From: Pseudomonas viciae
GTDB lineage: Bacteria; Pseudomonadota; Gammaproteobacteria; Pseudomonadales; Pseudomonadaceae
Assembly (NCBI RefSeq): GCF_004786035.1
Contig: NZ_CP035088.1
Location: forward strand, 3,136,001 to 3,200,000
Direction: 5' to 3'
DNA length: 64,000 nt
Position numbers and translations under genes: made by a program. The notes under the pieces are model-generated. The model saw nothing but the letters and a program-made list of their open reading frames with translations. It was not told where the DNA came from and made no database searches. Positions 45,980 through 54,379 of this stretch are shown one piece after another. Position 1 is the first letter of the stretch; each line of letters starts with the position of its first letter.

Positions 45980-47086
45980 TCAATTCCCGTGGTCGTCGAA
46001 GCCGTCGAAGAAACTCGCCACGTGGCGGGCGTCCAGCGCCTCCAGGGTCGGAGGGTTCCAGCGCGGATTCTTGTCTTTGTCGATCAGCAAGGCGCGCACG
46101 CCTTCGATCAGGTCGCCGCGTTCGAACCATTGCCGGTCCAGGTGCAGCTCCAGGGCAAAACAGTTTTCCAGGCTCAGGTGCCGACCCCGACGCAGCATTT
46201 GCAGGGTCACGGCCATGGCCAGGGGCGAACGGGTGTCCAGCAGGTCGGCGGTTTTCACGGCCCAATCGTGGCTGTTGGCGACCGTGACCTGGCGCAGTTG
46301 CTCGACCATGCTCGGTACATCGGGGAGGGCAAAAAAATGATCGATAACCGGGCGCAGGTCGGCCAGGGGCGGGGCGGGCAGTTGTTGCACGCCGAGTTTC
46401 GCCAGCAGGCTTTGCAGGTCCTTGAGGGGGGTATCACCCCATTCCAAGCGATCGAGGCGCGCGTCGAGCTGTTCAAGCTTGCGACTGTCCAGATACCAGT
46501 CGGCCAGCCCGCAATACAAGGCGTCAGCCGCGCGGATCTGCACACCGCTGACGCCCAGGTAGGTCCCCAGTTCGCCAGGAATACGCGACAGGAAGTAACT
46601 GCCACCCACGTCCGGGAAGTACCCGATGCCGACTTCCGGCATCCCCAGGCGGCTGCGCTCGGTCACCACCCGCAGGTCGGCGCCTTGGGCCAGCCCCATG
46701 CCGCCGCCCAGCACGAAGCCATCCAGCAGGGCGAGGATCGGTTTGCGGTAGTGATGGATCGTCAGGTCGAGGGCGTACTCCTCGACGAAAAACTCTTCAT
46801 GCAGGGTATCGCCCTGCTTGTGGCTGTCGTACAGCGAGCGGATATCGCCACCCGCGCAAAACGCCTTGTCGCCGGCGCCACGCAGGACCACTGCGTGAAT
46901 CTGTGGGTCGAGGGCCCAGGTATCGAGTTGTTGCTGCAAGCTGCGCACCATGCCCAAGGTCAGGGCATTGAGGCCGGCGGGGCGGTTCAGGGTCAAGTGA
47001 CCGATATGGTTGCGGACTTCGACCAGCACCTCATAGGCCATCGCCTCGACGGTCCCTGTGGCTTGGGATGAAACCTGAGCAGTCAT
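45980..47086 (-). CDS. Enoyl-CoA hydratase/isomerase family, 3-hydroxyisobutyryl-CoA hydrolase-like
   Basis: 368 residues from the ATG at 47086 (GGGAG upstream). Crotonase core motifs are HLTLNRPAGLNALTLGMV, FCAGGDIRSLYD, LDGFVLGGGMGLAQGADL and GMPEVGIGYFPDVGGSYFL. A long C-terminal region typical of HIBYL-CoA hydrolases follows (EHFF-type NPRWNPPTLEALD end). It releases 3-hydroxyisobutyrate and CoA in valine breakdown, avoiding build-up of toxic methacrylyl-CoA. First gene of a two-gene operon with the acyl-CoA dehydrogenase. Confidence 0.88.
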   Translation of the reverse strand: MTAQVSSQATGTVEAMAYEVLVEVRNHIGHLTLNRPAGLNALTLGMVRSLQQQLDTWALDPQIHAVVLRGAGDKAFCAGGDIRSLYDSHKQGDTLHEEFFVEEYALDLTIHHYRKPILALLDGFVLGGGMGLAQGADLRVVTERSRLGMPEVGIGYFPDVGGSYFLSRIPGELGTYLGVSGVQIRAADALYCGLADWYLDSRKLEQLDARLDRLEWGDTPLKDLQSLLAKLGVQQLPAPPLADLRPVIDHFFALPDVPSMVEQLRQVTVANSHDWAVKTADLLDTRSPLAMAVTLQMLRRGRHLSLENCFALELHLDRQWFERGDLIEGVRALLIDKDKNPRWNPPTLEALDARHVASFFDGFDDHGN

Positions 47087-47220
47087 CGCTAACTCCCTGC
47101 TTTTATTGTTCTTTATAAATTGTGTCGCGCGTACCTGGCCAGGATCGTAACAGTGCAAATTTGCCTTGCACAACCGGGATACGTGCAGGTCCTCTCTGCA
47201 TATTTATAGCAGCCACAGGA

Positions 47221-47928
47221 TCAGCCGCGACCCGAAAGCACCTCCGTGATGCTCCGCCGCTTGGCATTTCGCTCGCTGACGTGAATCAATTGCTCAAGAT
47301 CCTCAGGGGTGACGTCAAAGAACGCTTCCATCTCTGCCAGGGCCTGTTTCAGGTCTTCGCGGGTGATGGCCTGGCGGTCCACGGGAGGATGGTCCGCCGG
47401 TATGACGCCCGCCGGCTCACTGGCGCGCTTCGGATAGCGCACGCGTGTCAGGTTGTTGTAGGCCAGCGCACTGACCAGCAGGCCGGAACCGGCCAGCATG
47501 GCCGCACCCACGGCCTGCCAGTCCAGGGCAATGATGGAAGGGTCTGCCAGTACCAGCGTCGCCGCTACCGCACCCGCCGGAGGGTGCACGCAACGCAGCC
47601 AGCACATCAACACCAGCGCCATGCCGGCAGCCAGGCACGCGCTGCCCAGCGTGCGCCCCAGCACGTGGGCCACCAGCAACGCCACGACCGACGCGCACAG
47701 GTAGCCGCCAAAAATCGACCAGGGTTGGGCGAGGGCGCCCGAAGACACGGCAAACAACAGCACGGCCGATGCACCGAGAGGGCCGATCAGATGTTGCGCC
47801 ACCTCGAGGCCATAGACCTGGCTACAGAGCCAGACACTGAACATCGTCCCCAGGGCCATGCCGATGGCGGCGCGACTCCATTCGGTAGGACGGGTATTGA
47901 TCGCAGCGGGGAACCAGCGAGAAAGCAT
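47221..47928 (-). CDS. HPP family membrane protein
   Basis: A 235-residue protein with four or five hydrophobic helices in residues ~15-165, the family motif CVHPPAGAVAATLVL, and a ~60-residue cytoplasmic tail (DLKQALAEMEAFFDVTPEDL). HPP proteins have been linked to nitrite transport in chloroplasts and cyanobacteria; the role in Pseudomonas is not established. The gene is monocistronic, with the terminator of the upstream Ugd gene between. Confidence 0.85.
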   Translation of the reverse strand: MLSRWFPAAINTRPTEWSRAAIGMALGTMFSVWLCSQVYGLEVAQHLIGPLGASAVLLFAVSSGALAQPWSIFGGYLCASVVALLVAHVLGRTLGSACLAAGMALVLMCWLRCVHPPAGAVAATLVLADPSIIALDWQAVGAAMLAGSGLLVSALAYNNLTRVRYPKRASEPAGVIPADHPPVDRQAITREDLKQALAEMEAFFDVTPEDLEQLIHVSERNAKRRSITEVLSGRG

Positions 47929-47952
47929 TCAGCAGAAATCCAAAAAACGAAC

Positions 47953-47991
47953 AAAAAAAGGGGCTTACGGGAAGATCCCTGAAAGCCCTTT
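47953..47991 (-). terminator. Intrinsic terminator downstream of UDP-glucose dehydrogenase
   Basis: On the minus strand, AAAGGGCTT and AAGCCCCTTT pair around an inner GGG/CCC stem and lead into seven T bases (A-run 47953-47959 on the plus strand). It lies about 113 bases after the Ugd stop and before the HPP gene. Confidence 0.75.
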
Positions 47992-48104
47992 AAGTGTTCC
48001 AACAGTTGGGGGAGGAACGATGCACAGTGTGCCGGTCGTTCCTCTCGCTTACAAATTCATATTAATGCTGCTTGAGTGCATTTATTTTGAGGTAAGGGGC
48101 GTTC

Positions 48105-49484
48105 TCACGCACTTCTCGAGGCTTGGAACCAGGTTTGCGGGGCGATGGGCAGGTTGCGCGATTGCCCTCGGCCCATCGGGAAATAGGTAAACCCCTTGTC
48201 GGCCATGCGTTCCGGGTCATACAGATTACGCCCATCAAAAATCACCGGGGCCTTGAGCCGTTGCTGGATAAGCGCGAAGTCCGGCGCCTTGAACGGCTGC
48301 CATTCGGTACAAATGACCAGCGCATCAGCGCCTGGTAGCACCGATTCCGGCGTGCCCATCAGCATGAGCTTCGACTCATTGGGGTAGAGCAGTTGGGTCT
48401 GCTGCATCGCCTCCGGGTCAAAAGCGCGGACGCTGGCACCGGCGGCCCACAGCGACTCCAGGAGCGTGCGGCTCGGCGCATCGCGCATGTCGTCGGTGTT
48501 GGGCTTGAAGGCCAGTCCCCACAGGGCAAAGGTTTTGCCGCGCAGGTCGCCTTTATAGAAGGCATTGATCCGCTCGAACAGCTTGTGTTTCTGCCGGCGG
48601 TTGATGGACTCCACCGCTTGCAGCAGGTCGCTGGAGCAGTGGGCTTGCTCAGCCGTGTGGATCAGCGCGCGCATGTCCTTGGGGAAACACGAACCACCGT
48701 AGCCGCAACCCGGGTAAATGAAGTGATAACCGATGCGCGAGTCGGCTCCGATGCCCAGGCGCACCGATTCGATGTCGGCCCCCAGGTGTTCGGCCAATTC
48801 GGCGATCTGGTTGATGAAGCTGATCTTGGTCGCCAACATGCCGTTGGCCGCGTATTTGGTCAGCTCGGCACTGCGCACATCCATGAACAGGACGCGGTCG
48901 TGGTTACGATTGAACGGTGCGTACAGGTCGCGCATGGTCTCGCGGACTTCATCGCGCTCGCAGCCGATCACGATGCGGTCCGGGCGCCGACAATCGGCAA
49001 CGGCCGAGCCTTCCTTGAGGAATTCGGGGTTGGAGACGATATCGAACTGCAGCAGGCGACCGGCCTTGAGCAGGCATTTGTCGATGTGCGCCCGCAGGAC
49101 ATCGCCAGTGCCCACCGGCACGGTGGACTTCTCCACCAGGATGAGGGGGTGCTCACGGTAGCGGGCGACAGCTTCGCCGACGGCCAGGACTTGGCCCAGA
49201 TCGGCCGAGCCGTCCTCCCTGGAAGGCGTGCCCACGGCGATAAACAGTACCTGGCCGTGCTGCACGGCAAGCTGCTCATCGCAGGTGAAATGCAACCGCC
49301 CGGCCTCGAGCCCTTCGCGCACCAGCGTCGCCAGCCCCGGTTCGAAGATACTCACCTGGCCCTGGCGCAGGTTGTCGACTTTGCGCTCGTCGATGTCCAT
49401 GCACACCACGTCATGACCGACCTCGGCCAACACAGCGGCTTGGACCAACCCTACATAACCACTTCCCAATACACTGATTTTCAT
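48105..49484 (-). CDS. ugd: UDP-glucose 6-dehydrogenase
   Basis: A 459-residue enzyme. The N-terminal NAD motif is ISVLGSGYVGLVQAAVL, the middle segment is EFLKEGSAVADCRRPDRIVI, and the catalytic cysteine lies in GCGYGGSCFPKDMRAL (~residue 268). It oxidises UDP-glucose twice to UDP-glucuronate. It is monocistronic with its own terminator. It is the likely supplier of UDP-glucuronate for the epimerase at 35369, whose operon keeps only a Ugd relic. Confidence 0.94.
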   Translation of the reverse strand: MKISVLGSGYVGLVQAAVLAEVGHDVVCMDIDERKVDNLRQGQVSIFEPGLATLVREGLEAGRLHFTCDEQLAVQHGQVLFIAVGTPSREDGSADLGQVLAVGEAVARYREHPLILVEKSTVPVGTGDVLRAHIDKCLLKAGRLLQFDIVSNPEFLKEGSAVADCRRPDRIVIGCERDEVRETMRDLYAPFNRNHDRVLFMDVRSAELTKYAANGMLATKISFINQIAELAEHLGADIESVRLGIGADSRIGYHFIYPGCGYGGSCFPKDMRALIHTAEQAHCSSDLLQAVESINRRQKHKLFERINAFYKGDLRGKTFALWGLAFKPNTDDMRDAPSRTLLESLWAAGASVRAFDPEAMQQTQLLYPNESKLMLMGTPESVLPGADALVICTEWQPFKAPDFALIQQRLKAPVIFDGRNLYDPERMADKGFTYFPMGRGQSRNLPIAPQTWFQASRSA

Positions 49485-49580
49485 GGCGGACTCCCTGGAT
49501 CATTTCCGAGCGGGCGGACATGCACAACCAGCCGTTCGCCGCAGTGCGCTGCGCTCAGAATAAGTCGGGGATGTTGCAGT

Positions 49581-50354
49581 TCACTGACAGTCCCTAGTCT
49601 TGTTGGCTTTCAGCGGAAGAAAGTAGGCCGCCCAACCGCGCGCCATCAACATCAGGTTGGTGCCATCGCGTAACAGCAGGCTAGCGGTTGCCCGGCGCAC
49701 CTCTTTGGCGCTGACGCGACCGCGGGCGATGTCGAGACGGGCGAAGCCGTGCAGATGTCGCAGCACGTCGAACGCCATGAGCGCCGATGCCGCCAGGAAA
49801 TAAAGAATGCGTTGCCAATAGGGAATGCCCAATGCTTGCAGCAGATCCGTGGTGACATGCTGATGCGCGACTTCTTCCTGACAGTGCCATCGCCACAGGC
49901 GCGTCTGTGACGATGCGTTGGCCGAGAGCAGGCCGTGCTTGCGCAGGGCCACCCCGGAGATCACCGCCGTCACGTGTTCGAACGCCGCAGCCAAGGCCAG
50001 TTGCGCATTCAGTGACCATTTCGATTGCAGGGCTTGGAGATCCTTTTCGATCCCCAGTTCGTACTGCTTGACCTCAAAGCCCTGCTTTTCCAGCTGCTGG
50101 TTGTAGAGCCTATGGGCGCGCTGGTGGGCCCGTTCCTCCGCGACAAAGCGGCGCGAGTCCTCAGCAAGCGCCGAGGTCTGTTGCAGCTGCGCGGCGGACT
50201 TCTCCACCACCGAAATCACGAATTGTTCGCCGGCAGGGAGCAGCACCGAAAAGGCATCGAACAAGTACGTCTTGATCGGCGTGTCGTTCCAGAAAGGCTT
50301 GAAAGTATCGGCGTCGCAAGGCTCGTCGATGACCTGCTGTGGGGAAAAGTCCAA
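49581..50354 (-). CDS. PF10118-type metal-dependent hydrolase-like (ferritin-like) protein
   Basis: A 257-residue, mostly helical protein with the pattern EERAHQRAHRLYNQQL (~residue 73), AAAFEHVTA and WHCQEEVAHQHVTTDLLQ. These Glu/His sets look like the di-metal site of ferritin-like enzymes and match the family named 'metal-dependent hydrolase' (PF10118). The reaction is unknown; family relatives are often near desaturases. Last gene of the cluster, 3 bases after the desaturase. Confidence 0.75.
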   Translation of the reverse strand: MDFSPQQVIDEPCDADTFKPFWNDTPIKTYLFDAFSVLLPAGEQFVISVVEKSAAQLQQTSALAEDSRRFVAEERAHQRAHRLYNQQLEKQGFEVKQYELGIEKDLQALQSKWSLNAQLALAAAFEHVTAVISGVALRKHGLLSANASSQTRLWRWHCQEEVAHQHVTTDLLQALGIPYWQRILYFLAASALMAFDVLRHLHGFARLDIARGRVSAKEVRRATASLLLRDGTNLMLMARGWAAYFLPLKANKTRDCQ

Positions 50355-50357
50355 GGG

Positions 50358-51326
50358 TCAGTCCTTCATGCTTGAATGCGTGGCGCCGGCGGCAGCTATC
50401 TCGCGGATCAGCCCGGTGCAATAGCCATGAGTGACCTGCGCTTTTCGGGCATACACGTCGTCCTTCATGAGCGCGGCATGCACGTGGGGCAGGCGAAAAC
50501 CCGGGATAGCCGGGTACAGGTGATGCTCGGCATGAAAGCCGACCCCGTGGGGTGCGATCAAGAGACGCTCCCACCAGGATGCAATGACCGTTCGAGAGGC
50601 GCCGTGGCCGGGCTGAGGCATCGCGAAGTGCTCCGCCACGTCGCGCCAATACAGCAGCGCCATCAACACCGTGAACATCGGTATAAGCCAGTACACCAGT
50701 GCCGCCAGCCACAAGTGGAACCCGGTCAGCACCGCCGCGAGCAGCAGGGCGAAAATCCATTGCCTGTACTGAGTGGCGGGAGGGCACTGCGAGGCCATTT
50801 TTGACGTCACCAGGGCGGTTCTGAATTCGTGGAGGCTGAACAGCCCGACGCAGTGCTTCAACATCAGCACAAGCATGCCGATGGCCGATTTGGGGAACCT
50901 GAATCGGTCCTGTCCCTTGCATGACACCCAGTTGGGGTCGTGGTCAGTGGCGGTATGCCGATGATGGGCGGCGTGGTCGCGACGAAAACCGAACAAGGTA
51001 ATGGTGAAGGGCAGCGCCGTGAGAAAATCGCCCAATGTGTCGTTAAGCTCGGGACGAGTCCGGCTGAATTGCCGATGTGAAAACTCATGCATCAGGATCA
51101 GCAATGCATGCTGCCGGGTGGCGATGAACACAACGGCCAGCACCGAGGCGAAAATTGTCTGGGCCTGGATGGCCAGGCCCGCCGCAGACAGAATCAGCGC
51201 CCATTCCCAAAGCGTGCTGGCAAGCAAGCGCAAGGGCGCGGGGCGCCCCCACTCCAGTAACCGGGCACGCTCGACGGTATGTTCGTGCTGCCTGCGTGAT
51301 TGCGCAGGCTCGGTAGGGTTAAACAT
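50358..51326 (-). CDS. Membrane fatty-acid desaturase-like enzyme
   Basis: A 322-residue polytopic protein with the three histidine boxes of membrane di-iron desaturases: HEFSH (~80), HAAHHRH (~118) and HAEHH (~265). Hydrophobic segments lie near residues 40-80, 95-112 and 200-240. The family includes desaturases, hydroxylases and decarboxylases (for example UndB), so the reaction is not fixed. Its start overlaps the MFS stop by 8 bases, so it is translationally coupled. Substrate may be a lipid or a lipid-linked metabolite. Confidence 0.82.
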   Translation of the reverse strand: MFNPTEPAQSRRQHEHTVERARLLEWGRPAPLRLLASTLWEWALILSAAGLAIQAQTIFASVLAVVFIATRQHALLILMHEFSHRQFSRTRPELNDTLGDFLTALPFTITLFGFRRDHAAHHRHTATDHDPNWVSCKGQDRFRFPKSAIGMLVLMLKHCVGLFSLHEFRTALVTSKMASQCPPATQYRQWIFALLLAAVLTGFHLWLAALVYWLIPMFTVLMALLYWRDVAEHFAMPQPGHGASRTVIASWWERLLIAPHGVGFHAEHHLYPAIPGFRLPHVHAALMKDDVYARKAQVTHGYCTGLIREIAAAGATHSSMKD

Positions 51327-52599
51327 CCGACAGCCTCCTCAGGCCCGAACCAAAGTAAGAAATGAGTACGGCTGCCAGGAGCAGCGCGCCGGTGGCAAGG
51401 AATACGGCCTGGAGGGACACGAACTGCAGAACCCAGCCCGCAATCGCCGCCGAGACTGGCGCCAGGCCAAAAAACACCAGCATGAACAGGCTCATGCCGC
51501 GCCCAAGCAGCCTCGGCGGCAATGAGCGCTGCAGCCAGGTGAATGCCATGACCTGGACGAAACCGCCGCAAACCCCGATAGCAAACAGCAATGCCACGCC
51601 TTGCCAAAGGGCGTCTATCCATCCCAATGGCATCAGCAGTACGGCGATGGCGGCGTCCACGACGAGCAGGGTGATGCCCAGATTGACCATTCGCAGTTTT
51701 GGCCGGGCGGTAAACATCAGCATGCCAAGCAGCGTGCCAGCCCCCTGCGCGCCGAACAGCCATCCCAGCGCGGTCGCCTCGGGCGTGAAGCGTTCATGGG
51801 TCAGCAGCGGCAAGGCGACCTGCACCGGCCCGCTCATGAGTAATGTCATGGCGGCCATGTAGGTCAGGTACGTGCGCAGACGTCGATCCTGAAAGAAATA
51901 CCGCAAGCCCTCTGCCGTCGTCGTGATGACGCCGGCTTCGGGGCCAGGGGCTCGGCGCACAGGCAAGGCGCGTAGCCCGAACGCCGCCAGGGCGAAGGTG
52001 AACGCGTCGAGGGCGAATGCGATGACATAGCCGTCCAGCGCACCGTTAGCTGCCGACCTGGCGCCAGCGGGCAAGAATGCGCTGGCGATGACGCTTCCGG
52101 CGGCCACCGGACCGAGGGCGATGGTCACTTGCCGCAGTGCCAGGAAAACCCCGTTGGCCCGCTCCAGGTCGCGGGCATTGACGATGCCAGGCACCAGCGC
52201 ACTGCCGGCGGGCAGCGTCAGGGCACTGAACAACCCCAACAGCGCCGCGCCCCCATAGATCACCGGTAAGCTCGCGTGACCGTGATAGACCGCCCAGGCC
52301 AGGCCGGACAACGCCAGCGCACTCGCGTAGCAGCCAAACATCCAGATCGAGCGGGCACCGAAGCGGTCAACCAGTGAGCCGCCCGTCAACAGGAACAGGG
52401 CACGGGGCAGGGCGAGTGCGGCGAATGCCCAACCAAGTGCCATCGGGTCTGGCGATACCACCATGATCAGCAAGGGGAAGGCGACCAGGGTGAACTGATC
52501 ACCCAACATCGATGCCACGGCGCACGCCAGCAGGCGCCGGAAGTTTCGATCTCGGGCCAGCGCCGGTGCCGGGCGCTCCAGCGCGAGGGCGGTGTTCAC
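51319..52599 (-). CDS. MFS transporter (exporter type)
   Basis: About 426 residues from the GTG at 52599, which overlaps the stop of the upstream gene as GTGA; an ATG at 52659 would overlap it by 64 bases. Twelve hydrophobic helices are visible, with MFS motifs such as GGSLVDRFGARSIWMFGCYA. Similar to enterobactin-exporter (EntS)-like drug efflux proteins. Between biosynthesis-like genes it probably exports the product or gives self-protection. Confidence 0.87.
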   Translation of the reverse strand: MNTALALERPAPALARDRNFRRLLACAVASMLGDQFTLVAFPLLIMVVSPDPMALGWAFAALALPRALFLLTGGSLVDRFGARSIWMFGCYASALALSGLAWAVYHGHASLPVIYGGAALLGLFSALTLPAGSALVPGIVNARDLERANGVFLALRQVTIALGPVAAGSVIASAFLPAGARSAANGALDGYVIAFALDAFTFALAAFGLRALPVRRAPGPEAGVITTTAEGLRYFFQDRRLRTYLTYMAAMTLLMSGPVQVALPLLTHERFTPEATALGWLFGAQGAGTLLGMLMFTARPKLRMVNLGITLLVVDAAIAVLLMPLGWIDALWQGVALLFAIGVCGGFVQVMAFTWLQRSLPPRLLGRGMSLFMLVFFGLAPVSAAIAGWVLQFVSLQAVFLATGALLLAAVLISYFGSGLRRLSDV

Positions 52600-53372
52600 A
52601 GGCACGCGAAGAACAGTTTTTTCATGCGTTGCAACCAGGGCAACGGGACACGCTTCCATATGAACGAAAGCCCGGACAGCGGCACTTTACCCAGAATCAA
52701 CACGCCGACATCCAGCGAAGGCTCGTGGGGGAAATAGTTGTCTTTGATGGCGACAATCTTGCGAAAGCCTTTTTTGAAGTAGTAGCGCAACTGTGGGTCC
52801 AACGGCAGGCCCTGGCGCTCACTGCGCACGTACTGGGCGACCGTGATATCGGGATTCTTCGACAGCCAGCCCCTCAGGCCCGGAACGGGGGAGCCCAGGT
52901 AGACGTCTGACCATCCCTGTTTCAAGGCATAGGGCCAGAAAAATTCGAAAATGGCATTGGCCGCTTTCGAGTCGACACTGCTCAAGCTGATGCCGAACAA
53001 CGTGCCGGTTCTGATGGCATCGTCACCGTGCTGTTTCCTGGCGCAATCTGCCCAGGTCGAGCACTGGCGTATGAGATCGTGGCGGGTAGGTTTCATGAAC
53101 AACGACGCCAGCGCGGTACCGGTACGCGAACAAAACGCACCGACGCTCAGGGCAGGAAACGCAGCGATTCGTGAGGCCAGCATGGAAGCATCGGCACGCT
53201 GTTCCTCTGTCCATTTCCTGTGCTCGAGTTCGAGCAGTGAGGGGATATCGTCGCGGGATAGAAATCGAACGTTGATCTCACCAGCAAGGGTGGAGTCGTG
53301 GGGCTGCACGTCATGCGCCTGTTGCCAGGCGTTCGGGTATTCGGAAGCTGGGTTCTTCAGAAGTTTTTGCAT
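52596..53372 (-). CDS. GNAT-like acetyltransferase-fold protein
   Basis: A 258-residue protein with GNAT-like features in the first ~190 residues: NVRFLSRDDIPSLLELEHRK, AFCSRTGTALASLFMKP, FGISLSSVDSKAANAIFEF and YALKQGWSDVYLGSPVPGL. No textbook acetyl-CoA R/Q-x-x-G-x-G/A motif is obvious, so acyl donor use is uncertain. A hairpin with 8-bp arms abuts its start codon. It couples to the MFS gene by a GTGA overlap. Confidence 0.6.
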   Translation of the reverse strand: MQKLLKNPASEYPNAWQQAHDVQPHDSTLAGEINVRFLSRDDIPSLLELEHRKWTEEQRADASMLASRIAAFPALSVGAFCSRTGTALASLFMKPTRHDLIRQCSTWADCARKQHGDDAIRTGTLFGISLSSVDSKAANAIFEFFWPYALKQGWSDVYLGSPVPGLRGWLSKNPDITVAQYVRSERQGLPLDPQLRYYFKKGFRKIVAIKDNYFPHEPSLDVGVLILGKVPLSGLSFIWKRVPLPWLQRMKKLFFACL

Positions 53373-53373
53373 C

Positions 53374-53423
53374 GCGTGGGCGGCTCACCGATTGAAGTGG
53401 ATTGAATCAATCGGCGCCCACGC
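53374..53423 (-). promoter_or_regulatory. Hairpin directly before the GNAT-like start codon
   Basis: Outer arms GCGTGGGC (53374-53381) and GCCCACGC (53416-53423), inner arms CCGATTGA (53388-53395) and TCAATCGG (53407-53414). On the minus strand the structure ends one base before the ATG at 53372 and would enclose any ribosome binding site, so it may control translation. Confidence 0.55.
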
Positions 53424-53487
53424 TATGGCACTGGTGTGAAAATCTGATGACGAAATGAATTTGGGCAAGCGAGGCCTTTGGCAGCGC

Positions 53488-54012
53488 CTACAGGTACTGG
53501 ATCACCTCTCGCAACTCGCCAAGATCCGGCACGTTGCTGATGGCCGCTGCGGGGCTGGACCATGGATAGTCCAGGCTCGAGACCCAGGCCATGATGGCCG
53601 GCAGATCGCTCGCCGGCAGGGTTTTCATGTGCTCGATGGTGATGGTCAGGCGCTCGGCCAGTCTCGACTGGGGGTTGAATTGCCAGTCATACAAGCCACA
53701 GCCAACACGGGCCTCGCCGCTGCTCTTGTCGGACATCGCCACCAGCCATTTGCACCGGAACACGTTGGCGTCCGCCGCCGGTGGGGCGCCCAGGCAAAAC
53801 GTGTAGACGTTTTCGAAGGTCTGGCCAAAGCGCCGGACCAATACGTCGCCAATGGCCGCCCGGCCTTCAACGTGGCCGGGAAAGGAAATAGAACCGGTGC
53901 GCACCACCATGTCCAGAACGGCATCTGGCGCAAAGGCCTGGTTCAGCAGGTGAGGGCGGTTACCGTCCTTGGCGTGGATGTACTGTTGAATCGAGAGTAG
54001 AGCCGTGTTCAT
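53488..54012 (-). CDS. SnoaL-like (NTF2-fold) protein
   Basis: A 174-residue cytoplasmic protein of the SnoaL_4 type: IQQYIHAKDGNRPHLLNQAF, FPGHVEGRAAIGDVLVRRF and a CKWLVAMSD strand. The cone-shaped fold is used by cyclases, hydroxylases and isomerases in secondary metabolism, but many members have no known reaction. First gene of the operon, reading from the AT-rich gap at 54013-54379. A gap of 115 bases, including the hairpin, separates it from the GNAT-like gene. Confidence 0.78.
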   Translation of the reverse strand: MNTALLSIQQYIHAKDGNRPHLLNQAFAPDAVLDMVVRTGSISFPGHVEGRAAIGDVLVRRFGQTFENVYTFCLGAPPAADANVFRCKWLVAMSDKSSGEARVGCGLYDWQFNPQSRLAERLTITIEHMKTLPASDLPAIMAWVSSLDYPWSSPAAAISNVPDLGELREVIQYL

Positions 54013-54379
54013 CGCATGTCCTTATCAGGTTGAGAACGGCCTCGACCGAGGCTCACACATCACTGTTACATAAACCGAGCTCATGAAGATTGCCGGCAAA
54101 CAGGTTAACTAAATTAATCAGTTTTCAGTCATTTGCGAATTTCCGGCAATTGCTTAAGCTTCCAGAGTCGCAATGCATTGGTCCGGCGTTATGCCTGAGA
54201 TTATCAATATCGCCTTATATTGCGTCTATCGATGGCTTTTATGAGCCTAAAAATTAAGAAACTTAACGGTTTCCTTTGGCGTTTTTTTTGGCATACTCCC
54301 TCCAGCGAGTCTGCCTCGGTGCCTGCTCGCCGAATATTAGTGCTGAATAATAACAATCCAACCAGCAGGAATTCACGCC
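54013..54379. other. AT-rich divergent intergenic region
   Basis: Distinctly lower in G+C than its surroundings. It must carry the promoters of the SnoaL-like operon (minus) and the aldehyde dehydrogenase operon (plus). A TTGCCGGCAA palindrome lies near 54089, with a related CCGGCAA downstream. I find no match to the -24/-12 promoter seen at 59481. An Hfq/Crc CA motif is at 54346. Confidence 0.6.
54346..54356 (+). promoter_or_regulatory. Hfq/Crc CA motif before coniferyl aldehyde dehydrogenase
   Basis: AATAATAACAA holds overlapping AAnAAnAA matches, the target of the Hfq/Crc translational repressor. It lies 24 bases before the ATG at 54380, close to the AGGAA ribosome site, where it could block translation on preferred carbon sources. 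Confidence 0.5.

Noticed and set aside
54280..54305. TTGGCATACTCCCTCC as a second sigma-54 promoter before calB
   Set aside because: The TGGCA half is present, but no TTGC follows at the required spacing.
54013..54379. Genomic-island boundary at the AT-rich gap
   Set aside because: No integrase, tRNA, direct repeats or transposase nearby; low G+C alone is typical of a divergent promoter region.
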